DNA from: Amorphophallus konjac
Taxonomy: Eukaryota; Streptophyta; Magnoliopsida; Alismatales; Araceae
Length of the DNA stretch: 64,000 nt
Assembly: GCA_022559845.1 (NCBI GenBank)
Contig: CM040117.1
Location: 10,688,856-10,752,855 of the forward strand
Direction of reading: 5' to 3'
The translations under genes were made by a program, and so were the position numbers. Shown one piece after another: positions 58,213 to 64,000 of the stretch. Position 1 is the stretch's first letter; the number at the start of each line of letters is the position of its first letter. A model generated the notes under the pieces. That model was given only the letters and a program-made list of their open reading frames with translations. It was not told the origin of the DNA and made no database searches.

Positions 58213-60689
58213 TGTAATATCCCGAACCTTTCGGATCCTTCTTTGTGGGTCCCAGATCTGGTTTTCGGAGCGTCCGACTCTGTTGTGTCCGAAATTTTGT
58301 TTCGGACATCTTTCGTGTTCGGATCGGCGCAATCCGGAGTTGTTTCTGACGTCCGGAAGCGTTCTACGGTTTTTCCGCGTGTGTTTTCCAATTTCCGATA
58401 CGGGTTTCGACTTTTCCTTCGGAAGCTCGCTGCGGGTGGACCGGGTCGTTCACCTAGGCACGAGTGGTACCGTTGCGATCGGTGCGTTCCGAGGATTCCG
58501 GAAACGTATTTTTCTATTTTTTGGTATTTTTTTAAAAAATCAGATTTTCTATATATTCCCATTTCTTTTTCTTTTCTTTTCCCTTTCTCTTTCTTCTTCT
58601 TCTTCCTCCCTTCTCTCCCGTGAGCGCTTCCACCGTGATCGGCCCCCTCTTCCGGTGCTAGCCCCGGCGCCATCCCCTTCGGCTGCGGACGCGGCAAGGC
58701 GACGGCGTCGTGGCATAGGCGGCGGCGTGGTGATCGTAGCGGTGTTCAGTGCTCGGCGAGGGCGTGGGAAGTTCGTGAAGTTTCAAGCGATTCTTGAGGA
58801 TCGGCGGCGATCCGCCACGTTTCGGACAACCCCGAGGTAGGGTGACGATCCTCTATCTCCGTGCTTTCCTTTCCTGTGATTTCTAGGCCGGCGGGGAGCC
58901 GAGAGGGGTTCGTTTGAGCTCGGGACGGGAAATGCATGCTTTGGGGGTTTGAGTGCCGATCTAGAGTTTTACCGCGCCATTTGGAGTTTTGGGGGCATCA
59001 TTCGATGCACTAGGGCGTGGGGGCGAGTTCCCCTTTTAGTTTCCCATCACCCGGGGGTGATTGGGGCGTGGAATGGTGTTTTCGGCCATTTCCCACCGTT
59101 CTCGATTTTTCGAGGTGATCGCGGTCCACCAGTGACTGTTTTCACTGGTCGCGGTCAGGCGGGGACCACTTTCATCAGGTTTTGGACCGTTGGGCTTTAG
59201 AGTGTCGGTGGGCGGACTCAGTCTTGCGACAGACCGCGACTGTTGGTAGCGGTCTGGTGGCAACCACGTTCACCGTGGGGATCGGCACGGACCCCGAGGC
59301 ATTTTTGACCATTGGTTTTTAGTCGCGGTCTCCTGGAGACCGCTACTGTGTGAACACGGTCACCGGGTGACCGCGCTCATTTTTCTTGCGCCAGGGTGGT
59401 CGCGGTTCCAGGAGGACCGCGACTGTGTGGTTGCGGTCCTGGGCAGACCGCTACCACAGGAGGCGGTCCTCCGGTGACCGCGTCTCCCATCCCTTGCCGA
59501 TTCGAGTCCCGGATGAGCGAGTCTCGATCCCTGTGCTGACCCGTGGTCTGACTGATGCTGGGCATCATGTGGGGGCCACACGTGAGGGTGATGTGGGGTC
59601 CCGGGAGGTGGTGATTTTGGCTTGTGTCGCCGTGCGTCGGTGTTGGTACAAGGAGCATTCCGCGTACCTGCGATTGTGGCGTTATTTTCCGTGACTTGAG
59701 AGTCTACTCCTTCAGTGACCCTCCACTAGTCGTAGCCCACCAGTACGGGGTGCTGGTCGCACCAGGGAGTGGTGTACGGGCTTACCTTAGAGGCGGTTTG
59801 TGGACCGATTACCGTCGGGCCGCACGTCTTGCAGCCAGAGTCCGACTGAGGGGAAAATCGGTCAGAGGGCCAGACCAGGGACGCGCGGTCTGTGTGTGCA
59901 CACGTGGTTGGGGGCGGTTGGACCCACGTCGACGGACGTGACCCCAGCTAGTCACTTGTTTGTGGTTACTTGTACGGTGTTCGTACCTTTGGTAGGAGCT
60001 ACCACGCCAGGCGGATCACCTGCGGCACGGTGTAAGACGTCAGGGGACGCTACCGGCTGTGCTTCTAGTGAGAGATACTCCTGTCAAGTACGGAGTGACA
60101 GACTGTCAGTCGGGTGTTTCCGACTTTCAGGTTTTGCCGGGTCGACCGTTGAGCTTTGGTCTTCTCGCCTTGGCACGTGTGCCGGTTTACGTGCCGTAGG
60201 ACCTTTGTTTTGTAGAGTACATGGCTTTCCTTTCCGAGGTACTCTCCTACCGCTAGCGTAGTGGTTTCCCATTTTACGAGGTAGGGTTCGAGTGATCCCT
60301 ACTGAGTCTTGTTCCGAGACTCATTCCCTGCGTGTTTTCACCGTGTTTCAGGTGAGGCGCCGCCCCAGGGGAGCGCATCTGGGGCGCAGCGTTGTGCGGG
60401 TGCCCAGAGATAGTGCCAGAGGTTAGAGCCGGGGTATGCCCCGTGTAACTGTACTTTCTTTTCTTGTCTCTGTACTAGTTGTGGACTACTGTTGTTATTT
60501 TATGGACCATGTAAAATGTTAATTCATTTCCTGCTTAATTATGAACTGTTTAATTTCTGCAATTACTTGTGATACTTGTGTAGTTTCCACACCATCCTTC
60601 TAACCCTTCCGAGTCTTCGGACTCGTGGGTGGCGATACGAGTCTTGGGTTATCGGGCCTTCCCGATAATCAGATTCTCGGGTCGTTACA
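58213..60689 (+). mobile_element. 3' LTR of gypsy B
   Basis: 2477 bp, aligned end to end with 52041-54514. Confidence 0.95.
59105..59490. repeat. GCGGTC..GACCGC palindromic motif array (3' LTR)
   Basis: Same units as 52930-53320 in the same order; several 5' LTR units that are decayed (GCGGTAAGG, GACCGCAACTG) are intact here. Confidence 0.85.
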
Positions 60690-60694
60690 TTACC

Positions 60695-61314
60695 TGAAGA
60701 TCGTTCCTACTGGAAGTTGGATCAGATCCACTCCAGTCAGCTCTTTTGAGAGCCACATTGTGCTTTATCATTTCCAGCTTTCAATCGCTGTTGTTCTTGC
60801 TTTTGTTTTCTTTTCTACCCTTTCTTCAAGCTGTTTGTCAGCGGAGCAAGCTGTGTTGCTCAGCATTTGCAGTGGAGGATTCCACTGGACGGCTAAGCTG
60901 TATTGCCCAGCGGTTTGCAGAGGTGGACTCCTCTGGACAGCAAGCTGTGATGCTCAGCGGGATAGCAAGCTGTGAGGCTCAGCGGTTGTAGGCAAGCTGT
61001 GATGCCCAGCGGTTCAAGCTGTGAGTCAGCAGTAATCCACACTCGGGTTGAGTGTGGGGTGGACGTAGGTCTGGAGGACCGAACCACCTAAAAACCCCTC
61101 TTGCATTGTGGTTTGATTTGTCTAATTGTGCTTCCGCTAGTTGAAAGCTTAGGTGCACTTTGGTTTGATTGCTCACTGTGTGTTTGTTTAATTCCGCATT
61201 TGCTTATTAGCCTTCAGTTTTGTCTAGTTAGCGAACTAGAATTTTTAATTGGGCGAAAGTTTTTAAGGGGCGATTCATTCACCCCCCTCTGAATCGAACG
61301 CACCGAACCCAACA
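60695..61314 (+). mobile_element. Right part of the split SIRE-like 5' LTR
   Basis: Continues from 52040 across the gypsy B insertion and ends CCGAACCCAACA. It includes 60830-61020, where CAAGCTGTGNTGCTCAGCGG recurs about five times, and GTGGACGTAGGT with GAACCACCTAAAAA near 61060-61095. Confidence 0.75.
60835..61030. repeat. AAGCTGTG-TGCTCAGCGG degenerate repeats
   Basis: About six copies, 25-40 bp apart, of a GCAAGCTGTGATGCTCAGCG motif in the copia LTR. Confidence 0.7.
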
Positions 61315-61316
61315 CT

Positions 61317-61330
61317 TGGTATCAGAGCGG
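61317..61330 (+). other. Primer binding site of the plus-strand copia element
   Basis: TGGTATCAGAGCGG, 2 nt after the LTR end; initiator tRNA-Met type. Confidence 0.9.
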
Positions 61331-61479
61331 GTTGCTGTGCATAGGATCTAACAATCCACAGTAGATCCTGCATTTCTGGTTGGTGCATTGCAGAGTGGGC
61401 TTCCTGTGTTCTATGTTTTGTTTCACCAATTTAGTGTCTTGGTTTGCTCATCTGACTTCAGTGTATTCATCATATTTCG

Positions 61480-64000
61480 ATGGCTAATCCTCCGATATTC
61501 AGAGGTAATAACTTTGATTCTTGGTTAGAAAATTTCCATCGGTATGTAAAATCTACTGATCCAAATCTTTGGAAGGTAATAACTCATGGTCCACACAAAT
61601 TATCAAAAGATAAATCTAGATGGACTGAGAAGGACAAATTGAAAGACTCTGTCAACACTAGAGCAGTAGTTTTAATAAAAGAATCAATTGACAGACCTCT
61701 AATCGAATGCATTTCTTCTTGCAGGTCTGCCAAAGAAATTTTGAAAAAACTAAAGCTAATCAGGAATCACAGCAAATGCTTGATGGCTGATCGGAGAAAT
61801 GATGATGATGAAACCTCATCTCAGGTAAGCTCTGAATTTGAAGAACTTTCGATTGATGATCTATGGGTTATAAATGAGGAACTTAATGCTAGATGTGAAA
61901 GATTAAAATCTGAGAATAAAAGATTGAAAAAGAAATGTGATGAGATAAATTTGAAAGTTTCCTGTGAAAAATGTCCAAATCTGAAACAATCTTATGATGC
62001 ATGTATGTTAGATGTTCAAAACTTTAAAGAACAAAATGGTTTTCTAAAACTTGAAAATCAAACATGTTTGGACAAGATATCTGAACTGGAGAATCAGCTT
62101 ATTAAGATGAAAAATGAGCATCTAAAAGGCATGCAAGAATTGATTGAGATAAATTCTGTAATGGACAAACTGAAGTCTGAAAATGTTGAGGTTCAAAAGC
62201 ATAATGAAGATCTCAAGGCTAGTCTGAATAAAATCAACAAGGAAGCAATGCATACTTCATCTGTAGAGTCAATCTGCAATATATGCTCAGCTCTAAGAGA
62301 ACGTAATGAAGATCTTTTTAGTGAGAATGAATGGCTGAATAAGCAAATTACCTCGTTTAAAGAGGATCACAAAAATCTGATTATTGAGAAAACTAAAGTG
62401 GAAGAAAGAGAAGAGGAACTAATTTAAAAGCTGGAGTTGATGTCTGGAAGAGAAAATTGTAATGAAGGAGTCAAGAAGCTGACTGAAGAAAACAAAGAAC
62501 TGAGGGAACAAAACAAGAAACTGATGGTTTTAAATATTGTTTTCTCACAGAGGTTTCTAACTGTCGAAAAAGAAAAATCTGCTATTAAGGAAGCTCAACC
62601 ACAAAAACTTGAGGAGGAAAACACTGAACTGAAAGCTGAAGTTAAAAAGTTAAAGTTGTTAAATACTGGCTTATCTGAAACACTTCTCACCTTAAAAAGG
62701 GGAAAGTTCACTTGTGATGGAGAATCACAAATGTTGAACAGTCTAGAACAAAAAATTGAGAAGTATAAAACTGCAAATAAAGTTCTAAGCGAATGTGTTA
62801 ATTGCAGTGAACATGAGATAGCCAGTTATGAACTTCACATTGCTAGCTTGGAAAATAAAATTCATGATCTGGAAAATTCAGCAATTGAGTCTGCTAAAAT
62901 AAAAGGAAAAATGACATCTGTCATGAAAAGTGAGGACAAGAATTCAAAAAGGGGGACAAGCTGTAGTTCTGATGTTAAGGAAACTACTAGAAATCGGCTA
63001 TACACTACCTTTGTGCAAAGCTCTTATGTAGCTGGTACCTCAAGTCAATCCTCAAAACAAAACAAAAATATGAAATCACCTCCATCATCTGTCTTTCAAT
63101 TTAAGACACAGAAAGCTGAAAAACCAACAAGAATTGTAAACAAAGTTAAACAATTGAACAAGAATGGAAAGAAAGATGGGGTTAAAAATGTCCCTACTTG
63201 TGTCATGAAATCAGTTAGCTCGGCTGAATTTGATGGGTCAATGCAAAATGCTCATGCCTCATGTACTCATTCGCATGCATCTAGGAATTCATCTGATAGA
63301 AACCATGCCCCTAGGAAATCTGATGCTTCTTGCTATTACTGTGGTAAGCATGGTCATATCATGGATGCATGTTTCATCATGAAACAAGATGAAAAACTGC
63401 ATGCTAGATCTTCTGATCATCATGGGTACAACAGAAACAAACTTAAGTTTAACCAACACATCACATGCTTCAATTGCAACAAGCCAGGTCATAAGGCTGT
63501 TGAGTGTTGGTCAGGGAATTACAGGAATAATTCTGGATCTAGAAGTAAGCATGTTAGGTGCTTTGAATGTGGTAAGTATGGGCATGCAGTCAAGGACTGC
63601 TGGTATGTTCAGGGAAACCACTTTAATTCCAAATTTGTCAAATTCCCTGCAAATAGAATTTTTTTTGGAAGAAATAAAACTGCTTTTAAGGAAAAGATTC
63701 TTGCATGTGTTGAATGTGGAAAACCTGGCCACCGAGCTTCTGAATGCTGGTGGGCAGGTAATGGTAAATCAAAATCTCATGCAAGTAACAGAAATTCTCA
63801 TGCTAACTCACATAGGTTACATGATTATAACAATGTTCACAAAAAAAATTCAAGGGCTGTTATATCATGTAGATATTATGGAAAGTTTGGTCATTTCATG
63901 AATAATTGTTACCTGATGGAGAATGATGATAGTGTTGCCAAGAAACTATTCAGAACATCTGTTAGAATTAACTCGGGACCCAAGGTTGTTTGGGTCCCTG
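61480..64000 (+). pseudogene. SIRE-like gag(-pol), one stop, five zinc knuckles, cut by window edge
   Basis: ATG at 61480, 150 nt after the PBS. Residues 1-110 are the copia gag N-terminus (PPIFRGNNFDSWLENFHRYV.., ..DPNLWKVI.., ..SAKEILKKL..). A long coiled coil (about residues 130-470) follows; TAA at 62425-62427 interrupts it. The same frame is otherwise open from 62428 to the window end, so the stop is the only break over 840 codons. Then come a basic region and five C-X2-C-X4-H-X4-C-type motifs near 63334, 63472, 63562, 63709 and 63871. The first four are complete; the fifth (CRYYGKFGHFMNNC) has Tyr for the second Cys. It ends at ..GPKVVWVP, the usual gag-to-protease junction phrase in SIRE elements. 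Gag packages the RNA; here it is probably non-functional unless the stop is read through. Confidence 0.85.

Larger units (their letters stand above)
52041..60689 (+). mobile_element. Gypsy B: complete, internally deleted Tekay/Del-like element
   Basis: 8649 bp: LTR 52041-54514, PBS 54517, decayed gag, protease and RT, a fusion to the end of integrase, PPT 58200-58212, LTR 58213-60689, flanked by TTACC. RNase H and most of integrase are deleted. The C-terminal ..EASWEREDEMRQQFPYLFE-like tail and large LTRs fit the Tekay/Del lineage. LTRs differ by roughly 5%, mostly C/T and G/A, so insertion is not very recent although it is the innermost layer. Confidence 0.95.
52036..60694 (+). other. Target site duplication TTACC around gypsy B
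   Basis: TTACC at 52036-52040 and again at 60690-60694, directly outside the two LTR ends. Confidence 0.95.
51955..64000 (+). mobile_element. Plus-strand SIRE/Maximus-like copia element, 5' part
   Basis: The 5' LTR is split by gypsy B: 51955-52040 and 60695-61314 (about 705 bp in total), TGTTG..CAACA. Initiator-Met PBS at 61317, then gag from 61480 to the window edge. It was inserted into gypsy A between 51954 and the unseen remainder; left flank TTCAA. The large coiled-coil gag with many zinc knuckles and the ..GPKVVWVP.. junction are SIRE-lineage traits. Confidence 0.8.

Noticed and set aside
61255..61314. Inverted similarity between 36039-36310 and 61035-61314 as one large inverted repeat
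   Set aside because: Explained more simply by two SIRE-like copia LTRs in opposite orientation.
1..64000. tRNA, rRNA, organelle-derived DNA, Helitron ends, endogenous pararetrovirus
   Set aside because: I looked for cloverleaf-like blocks, conserved rRNA or plastid gene phrases, TC..CTRR ends with hairpin, and movement-protein or coat motifs; none were convincing. All RT seen is Ty3/gypsy-like and the other gag is copia-like.

Overview
The window looks like transposon-dense heterochromatin of a flowering plant. This rests on plant-specific retroelement lineages (Tat/Ogre-like, Tekay/Del-like and SIRE/Maximus-like), initiator-tRNA-Met primer sites, plant transposon-associated ORFs (plant-mobile-domain-like, DUF1985-like, hAT-like), GT..AG intron signals and long LTRs. 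I cannot name the species. I found no intact cellular gene, no rRNA or tRNA gene, no organelle insert and no CRISPR array.

Layout. Positions 1-5666 are probably the 3' internal part of a forward Tat/Ogre-like element. They carry an antisense plant-mobile-domain-like pseudogene (1534-2400, minus) behind an LTR-like promoter and leader packed with tandem repeats. 5667-10075 is the 4.4 kb 3' LTR of that element, inserted in an inverted, older LTR of the same family (10076-12721, minus). 12813-13804 (minus) is a spliced DUF1985-like pseudogene. 14989-23128 is a complete but internally deleted Tat-like element: LTR, gag fused to integrase, a large antisense ORF, LTR. It interrupts a 1.16 kb AT-rich repeat whose uninterrupted copy lies at 25355-26517. 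24130-25335 holds decayed LTR pieces.

From about 28 kb to the end there is one nest. A hAT-like transposase relic (minus) is split by a 3.2 kb solo LTR (28635-31871, TSD ATACC). It is also cut by a Tekay-like gypsy element C (from 32215), which is cut by a minus-strand SIRE-like copia element (from 36039). That is cut by minus-strand gypsy A (from 39784), present as two elements sharing a central LTR. Gypsy A is cut by a plus-strand SIRE-like element (from 51955), whose 5' LTR is cut by gypsy B (52041-60689, TSD TTACC). The plus-strand SIRE gag runs to the end of the window with one stop codon and five zinc-knuckle motifs.

How the pieces work together: these are layers of copy-and-paste elements, and almost every coding region is broken. 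Gypsy A and B carry many in-frame stops that look like CAG/CGA/TGG decay, as expected from cytosine methylation. Gypsy B and the Tat element lack whole pol segments, so any past movement needed enzymes supplied by relatives. A recurrent oddity is that each LTR family carries its own array of short degenerate GC-rich motifs, at matching positions in related LTRs but with different motif sequence.
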